A DNA stretch of 64,000 nt. Origin: Legionella sp. PATHC035. Its GTDB lineage: Bacteria; Pseudomonadota; Gammaproteobacteria; Legionellales; Legionellaceae. The DNA is taken from positions 2,775,001-2,839,000 of the forward strand of contig NZ_JAPHOT010000001.1 of assembly GCF_026191115.1 (NCBI RefSeq), written 5' to 3'. The notes below the pieces were generated by a model. It saw only the letters and a program-made list of their open reading frames with translations, ran no database searches and had not been told where the DNA came from. The translations under genes were made by a program, and so were the position numbers. Shown here in pieces: positions 29,661-36,968 of this stretch (within the stretch, counting starts at the first letter, position 1; each line of letters starts with the position of its first letter).

Positions 29661-30170
29661 GTGCACCCATTTTTAAAAAATAGTTTATTCATCCTTATCA
29701 TTTTTATATTAGGTATTGCTCTTGGCAGCCATTACCACGCATCAATTCAAGAGTTAATGAATAGGGTGTTGGTAGACAAAGGACAAGAAGAAAAAACTCC
29801 AGAACTCCACTTTTGTCCGCCCGCAGCAGAAGTTGTAACACATCAATACAACGCTGAAGCCTTCCAAATCGGGACATTACATTGGCAAATGGATTATCAA
29901 GAATGGAAGGCGCCGGACGGGGTGGGATTCATGCAAGCGTTGATAAACCCAAACAATAATCTGGTTTGCTATTATCATTGGCCAAATCCAAAAGAGAAGG
30001 GCACTTACCTCTGGATGACCATTCACTTATCACCCTCAGTGAATCAAATCGTCAAACCTTATGGAGCCTATTGGGGTAAAGAAGAGAAGCAAATGTTGTG
30101 TACTGCAGGAATTGATGCCTGTGCGTTTACTCTTTCAGAAAGTTCAAAGCGAATCATTCCGCAACAGTAA
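29661..30170 (+). CDS. Membrane-anchored hypothetical protein
   Basis: A GTG start at 29661 after CAGGAGTCAGGAC gives MHPFLKNSLFILIIFILGIALGS, a single N-terminal membrane anchor. About 140 residues of presumably periplasmic domain follow, with GTLHWQMDYQEW, CYYHWPNPKEKG and four cysteines. An in-frame TTG at 29640 is less likely. It is about 60 bases after the preceding exported protein and may share its transcript. The family is not recognised. Confidence 0.7.
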   Translation: MHPFLKNSLFILIIFILGIALGSHYHASIQELMNRVLVDKGQEEKTPELHFCPPAAEVVTHQYNAEAFQIGTLHWQMDYQEWKAPDGVGFMQALINPNNNLVCYYHWPNPKEKGTYLWMTIHLSPSVNQIVKPYGAYWGKEEKQMLCTAGIDACAFTLSESSKRIIPQQ

Positions 30171-30187
30171 ATGAAGCCAAAGCACTT

Positions 30188-30262
30188 TGTAGCCCGGATT
30201 AGCAAAGCGTAATCCGGTGACGGAGTACCTCAGGGCATCGCAGCCCACAACCCAGGCTACAA
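30188..30262. repeat. REP-like palindromic sequence
   Basis: GTAGCCCGGATTAGC at the left and CAACCCAGGCTACA at the right, with a nested palindrome CCGGATTAGCAAAGCGTAATCCGG. It is a diverged relative of the repeat at 1623-1742 and lies just upstream of the tRNA-Pro gene. Confidence 0.65.
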
Positions 30263-30327
30263 AGAAAACGATAAACAGATAAACCCTTGTTATTTTCCCC
30301 AGACTTCGCTATCATTTCCCACCTAAT

Positions 30328-30404
30328 CGGGGCGTAGCGCAGCCTGGTAGCGTACTAGCATGGGGTGCTAGTGGTCGAAGGTTCAAATCCTTCCGTCCCG
30401 ACCA
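30328..30404 (+). tRNA. tRNA-Pro (anticodon GGG)
   Basis: A 77-base cloverleaf. The acceptor stem CGGGGCG pairs with CGTCCCG, and the anticodon stem CTAGC/GCTAG encloses the loop ATGGGGT with anticodon GGG. The T-arm is GAAGG-TTCAAAT-CCTTC, and CCA is encoded. Its 3' 45 bases are repeated at 41226-41270, so this gene is the integration target of the element to the right. Confidence 0.95.
30360..30404 (+). other. Left attachment site (attL), inside tRNA-Pro
   Basis: The 45 bases from the anticodon loop through CCA are identical to 41226-41270. The repeat stops exactly at CCA on the right and where C changes to A on the left, defining the crossover segment. Confidence 0.9.
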
Positions 30405-30450
30405 AGCCCAGTAAGGGTTTTATAAAACTCTCCAACCCCTAGCAGAAATA

Positions 30451-30471
30451 TTTGGTACCAGTTTTGGTACC
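30451..30471. repeat. Paired GGTACC motif near attL (probable recombinase arm or Xis site)
   Basis: A 21-bp sequence made of two GGTACC motifs at a 12-base period. It is repeated identically and in the same orientation at 41073-41093 near the other end. Its placement inside both ends suits arm-type integrase or excisionase binding. Confidence 0.72.
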
Positions 30472-30742
30472 GATTGCAAAATGGTGCTAAAGCCAATCAT
30501 AGCGTTATATTAAGAACACATCTATGAAGTTTTTCAATTCCTTTTGACTGTCAATGTTTAGTTTATATTTACTCGATTAAAATGTCCCCTTATTTGGGGT
30601 AGAGCCCAAATTTTAAATAATTGTTACATGATCTCATCGCGCCTTTAAACTCTTATCCAAATTGTTTACTAATCTTATTACATAGAAATAAAAGAACATA
30701 ATCGTCAAGAAGCTAAATATTTAATTTGAGATGGAGGATCAA

Positions 30743-30931
30743 ATGAACTACAAGGAGCTTATAAACAAATATTCAAATGACCATGCTGAGGAAGATGGAT
30801 ATTATTTACCCATCTCAGAAGATGATGATGGTATGTTGGAACCTGACTGGGAAGGTCGAAGGTGGTTTAGACGCGGAGAACCTTTCCCCGACAATAGAGA
30901 CTGGATACTTGCTATTCATTTGAAAATGTAG
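30743..30931 (+). CDS. Small acidic hypothetical protein
   Basis: The ATG at 30743, seven bases after GGAGG, gives 62 residues; an in-frame ATG twelve bases earlier overlaps that ribosome site. It is rich in Asp, Glu and Trp (EEDGYYLPISEDDDGMLEPD, RRWFRRGEP). No family is recognised. It is the first gene inside the element and could be a small DNA-mimic-like or accessory protein, but that is only a composition-based guess. Confidence 0.6.
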   Translation: MNYKELINKYSNDHAEEDGYYLPISEDDDGMLEPDWEGRRWFRRGEPFPDNRDWILAIHLKM

Positions 30932-30941
30932 CAGGAGTTTT

Positions 30942-31061
30942 ATGCCAATAATAAAAATTTGCAAATATAATATCTGTTCTAACTATGTTGTAACAACTGT
31001 CTTAAATTTATCATTCAAGACAGTTGTTAATAAAAAATTCATCTACATGATGTATAATTAA
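30942..31061 (+). CDS. Possible 39-residue peptide
   Basis: An ATG five bases after GCAGGAG starts MPIIKICKYNICSNYVVTT and ends at 31061. The good ribosome site and its position eleven bases after the preceding gene support translation. The length, and two cysteines with no clear domain, leave it uncertain. Confidence 0.35.
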   Translation: MPIIKICKYNICSNYVVTTVLNLSFKTVVNKKFIYMMYN

Positions 31062-31092
31062 ACATATTGGGGCTTTATGCAATGGTAATACT

Positions 31093-31476
31093 ATGCCTAA
31101 CTTAGATATTTCAAAACATAATATTGATCATATGTTGCATATATATTCTGATTTACACGACAATTGGGATAACCAAGGAGCTGTAGCTCCCTCCCATGTA
31201 ACTTTAAGTAATTCAACTAATTTTTGGCATTTAGTGCAACAATTTCAAATTGAGCTTCCTGCAATGTATCTCTCTAAAGATGGTGAGGTCAACTTCATAT
31301 GGAGTTCCACAAATACCTCTGTTTATATAGATATATCTTTTAATGAGAATGGCTTTTATTGCTATGCAAAAGATGCTGAAGGAAGAGAAGTTATGTCCGA
31401 AAAAGAGGGATATGATGAAAGGGAATTGAAATGTATTCTAAATCTTCTAATGTATCAAAACACCCAATCAAAATAG
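31093..31476 (+). CDS. Uncharacterised protein, first of an overlapping two-gene unit
   Basis: 127 residues. The N-terminal half has LHDNWDNQGAVAPSHVTLSNS; the middle has a beta-rich segment with DGEVNFIWSS and VYIDISFNENGFYCYAKD. From memory this matches a widespread pattern (NWDG-x-GA, then dGei-feW) found on plasmids and islands, usually next to a second small gene as here. No function is known to me. There is no signal peptide or membrane helix. Its 3' end overlaps the next gene by 46 bases in another frame. Confidence 0.75.
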   Translation: MPNLDISKHNIDHMLHIYSDLHDNWDNQGAVAPSHVTLSNSTNFWHLVQQFQIELPAMYLSKDGEVNFIWSSTNTSVYIDISFNENGFYCYAKDAEGREVMSEKEGYDERELKCILNLLMYQNTQSK

Positions 31477-31865
31477 CTAATAATGATTGTTTGCTTCGCC
31501 ATATAATGAATTATATGTATGCATATTCTGTGGGAAAACCAACAGAAGCGGCCTTCCAAAGAAGCGAGCTTTTAGGAAACGGTTTATCAGTATCTATTGA
31601 AAGATTATTATCTAATAATATACTTAAATTTGTTATAAAAGATTTAGAAAAGGGTAAACACCAATTCATATGTAATTATAAAACAATGGTACAAGCAGTA
31701 ATTAATATTCATTGTAATGGTAATAATGCTTTTGATATCAATCATACGCCCACTTTATTAAATCCTTCCCATGCAGATATTAAATTTTCAAATTATATAG
31801 GTTCATTAACACCCCTAATGCAAAAAAAATATAGGAAAGAATTAATGGACGTGTTTAACCCTTAG
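31431..31865 (+). CDS. Uncharacterised protein, second of the overlapping pair
   Basis: 144 residues starting at an ATG six bases after AAGGGA. Recognisable features are an early LLRHIMNYM stretch, then EAAFQRSELLGNGLSVSIERLL, and a C-terminal TLLNPSHADIKFSNYIG. The order aF, lSV, then P-H-A-(D/E)-I recurs in partners of the preceding family. The extended overlap implies coupled translation and a functional pair. It may be a toxin-antitoxin-like or defence pair, but no catalytic motif is evident. Confidence 0.75.
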   Translation: MYSKSSNVSKHPIKIANNDCLLRHIMNYMYAYSVGKPTEAAFQRSELLGNGLSVSIERLLSNNILKFVIKDLEKGKHQFICNYKTMVQAVINIHCNGNNAFDINHTPTLLNPSHADIKFSNYIGSLTPLMQKKYRKELMDVFNP

Positions 31866-31999
31866 AATTTGAAAAGACTTAGATAGGGTAGCCTGGTTGC
31901 TAAAATGCCCCATCCTTTGGAAGCAGATGTCAAAATGATGTATTGGTTCGCAACTATAGATTTTGCGTATAATGTATAATCTTGGAAAATGGATAAATT

Positions 32000-32959
32000 T
32001 TGATAAATCTATTTAGATCAGTTGTCGCGGAAAATAAGCAACATGAACTTTTTAGGCAACTTGCCCATAGTGATAATTTTATTGCTGCAAGAAAGCTTAT
32101 TTTAAATTTTTTAGAGCAATTTAAAATTAAAGATGGGAATTTTATTAGACAATTCCAGTTAAAACAAAGCTTTCATCATCGCTTATGGGAGCTTTATCTT
32201 TATTCATACATAAATAGTAATCCAAGCCGTAAAATTATTAATGAAAATATTAGCCCTGACTTACACATTAAAGAAAATAATCATGAGTATTTCATTGAAG
32301 CAACAACTTTAAATATACCTGATGATGAAACAATTAAGGTAGATGATTTTTATCTTCTTAATAAATACAAGTCTGCTTTAATAAAAAAAATGAGAAAGAA
32401 ATATTGGGAGTTAGAAGGGGTAAAAGAAAAACCTCTTATAATTGCAATTCATGATTACACTTTAAATGAAACTTTAGGCAACACTCCATTTCATTTAATA
32501 GATTGGTTGTATCTAAATAAAATTAAAGATGAAAAAAAATATATTGATTTTTTTGAACAGGAAGAATCGAAACATATTAGTGGTATTCTGATTTCGGGGC
32601 AAGCTACTATTCCAAAATTTAATCGAATGGGTATTTTAGCTGGGTACGGTGAAAAAAATATAAAAGGGGTAAGGTTGATACAAAAATTATATACTCGATC
32701 TAAGGAAGGCGACTTGAAATATAATAAAAAACAAAAGCGGGAAATGAAAGAATTAGATGATCCTTCCTACTTTGAGGGATGGTCAGAAGGATTAGTATTC
32801 TTTCATAACCCAAATTCATTAAACCCAATCTTGCCACCCTTATTAGGTGATATTACTCATGTAATACAATCCCAAAGTGGAGAGGTTACCATTCATCCTA
32901 CAGGTGATGAAATCTATTGGTCTGAAACATGGTTTTTTAAAATTGTAGATGAGTTATAA
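32000..32959 (+). CDS. Predicted PD-(D/E)XK-type nuclease
   Basis: 319 residues with a TTG start (MINLFRSVV); no in-frame ATG lies between it and an upstream stop. The pattern WELYLYSYI (Glu near 64), PDLHI (Asp near 86) and YFIEATTLN (Glu near 99) fits a restriction-endonuclease-like core in which the last position is T rather than K. The remainder is Lys-rich and helical, with a VIQSQSGEVTIHPTGDEIYW strand region at the end. Inference only: the fold assignment rests on spacing of three acidic residues. It is 135 bases after the unknown pair, on the same strand. Confidence 0.62.
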   Translation: MINLFRSVVAENKQHELFRQLAHSDNFIAARKLILNFLEQFKIKDGNFIRQFQLKQSFHHRLWELYLYSYINSNPSRKIINENISPDLHIKENNHEYFIEATTLNIPDDETIKVDDFYLLNKYKSALIKKMRKKYWELEGVKEKPLIIAIHDYTLNETLGNTPFHLIDWLYLNKIKDEKKYIDFFEQEESKHISGILISGQATIPKFNRMGILAGYGEKNIKGVRLIQKLYTRSKEGDLKYNKKQKREMKELDDPSYFEGWSEGLVFFHNPNSLNPILPPLLGDITHVIQSQSGEVTIHPTGDEIYWSETWFFKIVDEL

Positions 32960-33778
32960 ATTACAAAACACACCTATTATATCAAAGTAATTTACACGCA
33001 ACTGTTATAATTAAGATCATTTTTTGAGCCCTGGCTGGATAGATGATTCAATTAATTAATACGATGAATAAAATGCTATATTAAGTAATCCTTTTTAAAA
33101 TTATATTGAATGAAGAGTATTTTATTTTTTTGAGTAGCCCTACCGAAATGACGATAAAGATTAAATTTATCAATCACAAGCACGCAATTGTACTGCGCTC
33201 ATCCAATTAAAAAGCTAAATGATGGGTATAAATTGATTAGTTATTAGTTAGATAAATAACATCATGAGTAAATACACACCTTTCGCATTATATAAATATG
33301 TATCATATCCATATGATTAATAATGATTTTTTACAAAAAACAGGTGGTAAACAGCAAAAAACAGTGGTGAATGTGTGATGAATTAGGTGATGCACGAAAG
33401 ATCTAGTGTCTATCTGGGATAAATATAACTCCTTCATCACTTTTCACCATGAGTTCATCATGAAATGAAGGGCATAGAAACTTTTATTAATGAGTTAATA
33501 GTAAAGTGACGTCATTAAATGGTGGTGGAATTAATTCTTCTAAATCATAAAACACATTGCAATTGCTGCACCGAATTTTTCCTAAATGCAGTTGATCTGC
33601 GTAGTCACTTATACTCACTAAAATTCCAGCACCATTTATATCTTTTCTGTGGATAACTTTTAAAGAAAATTTTTTAAAACAAACAATATATATATATAAT
33701 TAAAGTTCTGAGTTATGAGGTGGGTCGGCCTATACGATTATAGGCATGGCGGGTTTTACAATGCATGTTAGAAAACTC
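32960..33778. other. AT-rich non-coding stretch within the element
   Basis: 819 bases without a convincing gene on either strand apart from the small candidate at 33487-33618. It contains short direct repeats of ACAGTGGT/ACAGGTGGT near 33345 and an alternating TA run near 33690. A segment (33723-33778) is shared with 35294-35355. It could hold an origin or transcription ends; nothing decisive is seen. Confidence 0.6.
33487..33618 (-). pseudogene. Possible remnant of a Cys-motif protein
   Basis: The frame is open for about 70 codons with no ATG. From a GTG at 33618 it reads MSISDYADQL, then KIRCSNCNVFYDLEELIPPP and a stop. The CSNC pair and ordered composition look more protein-like than chance, but there is no ribosome site. 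I treat it as a likely 5'-truncated gene; the family is not recognised. Confidence 0.3.
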
Positions 33779-34177
33779 CTATATTTTAAAAGGCCAAAAC
33801 TGTGTCGGGTTTATGGCGGCTTGAGGGTTCGGCCTAGGGTCGGCCTGTTTTGGAAAAAATTGATGCCCTTCGGCTAAAAGGCATTTTAAAATAAGATGCC
33901 GTGTTGTGGATTTGATTTCAATCAAACCTGCACGTTCTAACGATTTAACTGCTCGCTTTACCTGTTGCTGGCTTGGGCTGCCAGTTTTTACACCTGCAAT
34001 TGGGGCAACGTATAACGCCTCTCGTAGTGATTGATAACTAATTCTACGCTTTATCCCAACTATATGCGTTTCTCTGTCCATATAGGGGCGAATGCCCATG
34101 AGATAAGCTAAACGTTGAATATAGGGTAATTCCATCAGCGCTTCAAGTTCCTCAGCATTAACAAATAAAAAATGCAT
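33779..34177 (-). CDS. Winged-helix protein of integrative elements
   Basis: 132 residues with IQRLAYLMGIRPYMDRETHIVG, then KRRISYQSLREALYV and a winged-helix-like block (SPSQQQVKRAVKSLERAGLIEIK). It resembles small proteins common in Legionella and other gammaproteobacterial islands, thought to act in replication or control of the element; the exact role is unknown. AGGAAGAGTGAATA precedes the ATG. It is 36 bases downstream of the AlpA-like gene, so likely in its operon. A decayed relative of its 3' end lies at 35294-35425. Confidence 0.75.
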   Translation of the reverse strand: MHFLFVNAEELEALMELPYIQRLAYLMGIRPYMDRETHIVGIKRRISYQSLREALYVAPIAGVKTGSPSQQQVKRAVKSLERAGLIEIKSTTRHLILKCLLAEGHQFFPKQADPRPNPQAAINPTQFWPFKI

Positions 34178-34213
34178 TATTCACTCTTCCTAAAGAATTT
34201 TTTGATATTTTGC

Positions 34214-34420
34214 TTATTTTGATTCAGTATGCAGATTAATCCACTGTTCGATAACATCTGTTTGCCATGCTAATGCTGTGCCATTAAGCTTTGTTGGCTT
34301 AGGAAACTTACCAGCAGACCACCATCTTCTTAATGTCAGTCTATTCCGACCAATGATTTGCTCTACGTCTTTGATAAAGAGTAGTTTTTGCTTAAAGGGT
34401 GTATTGTTTCTATGTTCCAT
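34214..34420 (-). CDS. AlpA-family regulator / excisionase-like protein
   Basis: I choose the ATG at 34420, eight bases after GGAG. It gives 68 residues, the usual AlpA length; the frame extends to 34501 without a ribosome site. The MerR-like helix-turn-helix is LLFIKDVEQIIGRNRLTLRRWWSAGKFPKP, split as DVEQIIGRNRLTLRRW and SAGKFPKPTKL. Members bind at P4-type integrase genes and promote excision. It is divergent from the repressor gene across tandem operators, giving a lysis/lysogeny-like switch. Confidence 0.85.
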   Translation of the reverse strand: MEHRNNTPFKQKLLFIKDVEQIIGRNRLTLRRWWSAGKFPKPTKLNGTALAWQTDVIEQWINLHTESK

Positions 34421-34502
34421 ATAATAACTCCATAATAAGTACTGCAAACTATTGTTGTAAAATGTAGTTGTTTCCAAATTCTCGCTCGTTAAATTACTCA
34501 TA

Positions 34503-34582
34503 TTGTGTTAAGTTTAAGAGATAAAACACAATAAATTACACGAATCGTGTAAATTTAATTGAATATAACACTTTAAGTGTAA
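34503..34582. promoter_or_regulatory. Divergent operator region with tandem ACAC-N5-GTGT palindromes
   Basis: Palindrome 1 is TTACACGAATCGTGTAA (34536-34552, perfect) and palindrome 2 is TAACACTTTAAGTGTAA (34566-34582). Both are ACAC-N5-GTGT, centred 30 bases apart. A wider inverted repeat (ATTGTGTT at 34502-34509 and AACACAAT at 34525-34532) lies to the left. They sit between the AlpA-like gene and the repressor and are the obvious sites for that repressor. Confidence 0.82.
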
Positions 34583-34630
34583 TAATCAAGTATCAATCAG
34601 AGCTTTTTCAATTTTGGTGAATTTATTGTA

Positions 34631-35296
34631 ATGAGTATTAGAGAAAAAATTGGGGAACGTATTCATGAAGCGCGGAAAGCAAAAGGCTTAACCAGGCAGG
34701 CTTTAGCTGATTTAACTGATGATATAAAACCCTCTCGAATAAATAATTGGGAACATGGCACAAGGATGCCAGGACCCGAAGAAATTACGCAGTTGTCTAA
34801 AGCTTTAGATGTATCCCCAGCTTTTCTCATGGGATTATCCGATGAGCGAGATGGTGATTTTCGTATAAACTCATTAATACCATTACTTGACTACAGGCAA
34901 GCTTGTGATCCGAGCCATCATATTCAAAAGATTAAAGAAGAATTTCACTCCGAAAAAATAACTTTTGTTCCTGTTAGTCCAGACATTGCAAATCAACTAG
35001 ATGAAAATGCATTTGCTTTGAGAATGCTTGATGACAGCATGAGCCCAGAAATAAGAGTCAATGACATACAAATAGTTGACCCTTCCACAAGCCCCAACCC
35101 AGGAGATTTCGTTGTTGTCAAAATAAGTGGCAAACATGATGTCATTATTTGTCAGTACAAAAAGCTATCCTATACTTCACCTGAGTTTGAATTGATCACC
35201 TTGAATGATAACTGGCCTAATTTTACTGTTAATGAAAGCACGCAGGTTGAGATAGTTGGGACAGTTATTCAAAATATTCGGACATATCGTCAGTAG
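34631..35296 (+). CDS. Phage-type repressor (XRE helix-turn-helix plus S24/LexA-like domain)
   Basis: 221 residues. The XRE domain covers about 6-65 (IGERIHEARKAKGLTRQALA, INNWEHGTRMPGPEEI). The C-terminal S24-like dimerisation domain has DDSMSPEIRVNDI with the candidate nucleophile Ser136, then GDFVVVKISG with candidate Lys164. A typical Ala-Gly cleavage site is not obvious, so it may not self-cleave. By position it represses the AlpA-like operon and itself through the tandem palindromes just upstream. SOS-linked induction is possible but unproven. Confidence 0.88.
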   Translation: MSIREKIGERIHEARKAKGLTRQALADLTDDIKPSRINNWEHGTRMPGPEEITQLSKALDVSPAFLMGLSDERDGDFRINSLIPLLDYRQACDPSHHIQKIKEEFHSEKITFVPVSPDIANQLDENAFALRMLDDSMSPEIRVNDIQIVDPSTSPNPGDFVVVKISGKHDVIICQYKKLSYTSPEFELITLNDNWPNFTVNESTQVEIVGTVIQNIRTYRQ

Positions 35297-35425
35297 GGCG
35301 GCATACTCGTCATGAGGATGGCGGGATTTACCATGCATCTTTGAAAATTCCTTGGATTTTATAGGCCGAAAGCGTGGTGAGTTTATGGTGGTTTTCTGTG
35401 GCGGATTTATGGCGGCTTTCGGCAA
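35294..35425 (-). pseudogene. Remnant of the 3' end of a second winged-helix gene
   Basis: 35294-35388 aligns by eye with 33723-33815, the 3' end and downstream flank of the winged-helix gene, through shared blocks such as ATGGCGGG, ATGCAT and GGTTTATGG. On the minus strand it encodes AAINPPQKTTINSPRFRPIK, echoing the AAINPTQFWPFKI tail at 33779. No start or helix-turn-helix remains. It is what is left of a related element, or of a duplication. Confidence 0.6.
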
Positions 35426-35429
35426 ATTA

Positions 35430-35476
35430 TTTTAATAAATAAACCCATTTGATTTTATTGGGTTTATTTATTAAAA
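35430..35476. promoter_or_regulatory. Perfect 18-bp inverted repeat at the AbiEi start
   Basis: TTTTAATAAATAAACCCA (35430-35447) and its exact complement (35459-35476) are separated by 11 bases and end seven bases before the ATG. AbiEi antitoxins repress their own operons by binding inverted repeats, so this is a likely operator. It could also act as terminator for the repressor gene. Confidence 0.72.
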
Positions 35477-35483
35477 TATAAAT

Positions 35484-36071
35484 ATGAAAACACCTTCAAA
35501 ACTTGCTAACATTGAATCTCTTCTGAAAAAGGCTGTTTTTACAAGTAAAGAGGCTAACGAACTTGGTGTGTCTCCAAGTTTGCTTTGTTACTACATGCAA
35601 AAAGATCTTATTCATCGAGTCAATAAAGGTCTTTATCAAGCTGTTTCCGTGAAGAAAGAATTTGATTTTAAGTGGGAAGATTTGATATTAACAGTAAAAT
35701 CAATTTCCCAAGGTGTTATTTGCCTTGTTAGCGCCTTAGCAATCTATGAACTTACAGATGAAATGCCTCGTAAGCATTGGATAGCAGTACCTCATAGTAC
35801 AACGAAACCAATGAGAACAAATACCATTATCAAAAGAATGAGGGATGTAAGTACGGGTCTTACAACATGGGAGATTGATGGGGAATCAGTACCCATTTTT
35901 GACATGGAGCGTACTATGATTGATTCTTTTCGGTTCCTTTCGAAAGAAATTGCTCTTAAGGCGCTTCAGAGAGGATTGAGAGAAAAACATATTGATTCTC
36001 GAAAATTGCAAAGGTATGCAAAGAAACTGCGGGTTGATATTACTCCTTATTTGTTGGCGATGACAATATGA
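35484..36071 (+). CDS. AbiEi-family antitoxin / transcriptional regulator
   Basis: 195 residues with the AbiEi winged-helix domain at the N terminus (FTSKEANELGVSPSLLCYYMQKDLIHRVNKGLY) and the family block VICLVSALAIYELTDEMPRKHWIAVPH. The C-terminal part has IFDMERTMIDSFRFL. In known type IV systems AbiEi represses the operon and counters the AbiEii nucleotidyltransferase. Here the next gene, joined by ATGA, is a DUF3800 protein. Its last 78 bases match a relic at 50430-50507 that does precede an AbiEii gene. Confidence 0.9.
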   Translation: MKTPSKLANIESLLKKAVFTSKEANELGVSPSLLCYYMQKDLIHRVNKGLYQAVSVKKEFDFKWEDLILTVKSISQGVICLVSALAIYELTDEMPRKHWIAVPHSTTKPMRTNTIIKRMRDVSTGLTTWEIDGESVPIFDMERTMIDSFRFLSKEIALKALQRGLREKHIDSRKLQRYAKKLRVDITPYLLAMTI

Positions 36072-36886
36072 ATAAAACTATTTCAATTGGTGCTATTCAA
36101 AATGAATATTTGGCTTTTGGTGATGATAGTCAATTTAATGATACTTTAGCATTTGCTTTTGTAATCATTCGTTCAGATAAAATTGAATATGTACAGAATA
36201 AAGTCAAACGGTTAAAGAAATTATATAATATTCCTGAAAGCACTCCCTTACACAGTAGAGTTTTATTTTCTGGTCACGCAAGAGACAAGGCAGGGCTTAG
36301 TCACTTAACTCCATATATGATTAAAAATATCATAACTAAAATTGTAGATTTAATAAATCGCACACCCATGTATTTACGTTATGCATTTTGTAACCTCAGC
36401 GAACATGTTTCTTTTTTTGAGCAAATGGAGTCAAGGATAGAACTATCAGATAAAGATAAGCAATTAAAAAAAGAGATACCTTTAAACCCAGATCCTAAAG
36501 GGTTATTAGGATGTTTAGCTCATCTAAGTTTGGCTACTCCTCCCAAAGATGATCGAGTTCCTAGCTATGAAAAGTGTCAGATAATTATTTCTGAAGATAG
36601 GACAAAAGTTAAGTTTTTAGGGGAGCATGGTAGACAAGCCCACAAATGGAGTGAAGGATTTTCTGATATTGGTTCTGATGGTAATACCGTTTTTAAGATG
36701 CAGCCAGTAGTACAGAAGTTCAAGGAAAATTTAATGTTAGAACTGGCTGATATAATGGCTTATGTCTGTAGTCATGCAATTGGTACTCATGGTAATCCAT
36801 TCTTTTTAAGTCAGTTAAATCGTGTTAAAAACTGGACGAGTGCCAGATATTATACTAGAGAGCCAAGCATTGAAAATAATTTATAA
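36068..36886 (+). CDS. DUF3800-like protein coupled to AbiEi (candidate toxin or effector)
   Basis: 272 residues. The N-terminal strand EYLAFGDDSQFNDTLAFAFVII has the DUF3800 acidic pair followed by Ser, and the C-terminal MLELADIMAYVCSHAIG matches the family's ADl/ADi motif. DUF3800 is regarded as RNase H-like, with those acidic residues as putative metal ligands. Its ATG overlaps the AbiEi stop and it has no ribosome site of its own, so translation is coupled. I infer it is the effector of an AbiEi-controlled pair; no AbiEii is present here. Confidence 0.78.
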   Translation: MNKTISIGAIQNEYLAFGDDSQFNDTLAFAFVIIRSDKIEYVQNKVKRLKKLYNIPESTPLHSRVLFSGHARDKAGLSHLTPYMIKNIITKIVDLINRTPMYLRYAFCNLSEHVSFFEQMESRIELSDKDKQLKKEIPLNPDPKGLLGCLAHLSLATPPKDDRVPSYEKCQIIISEDRTKVKFLGEHGRQAHKWSEGFSDIGSDGNTVFKMQPVVQKFKENLMLELADIMAYVCSHAIGTHGNPFFLSQLNRVKNWTSARYYTREPSIENNL

Positions 36887-36968
36887 GAATGATGGAGTTT
36901 TAAGAGTATAAGTATCTAAGCATATTAAGTGATACTGATTGGATTGAGGTATAGACCTAAGGTTAACT

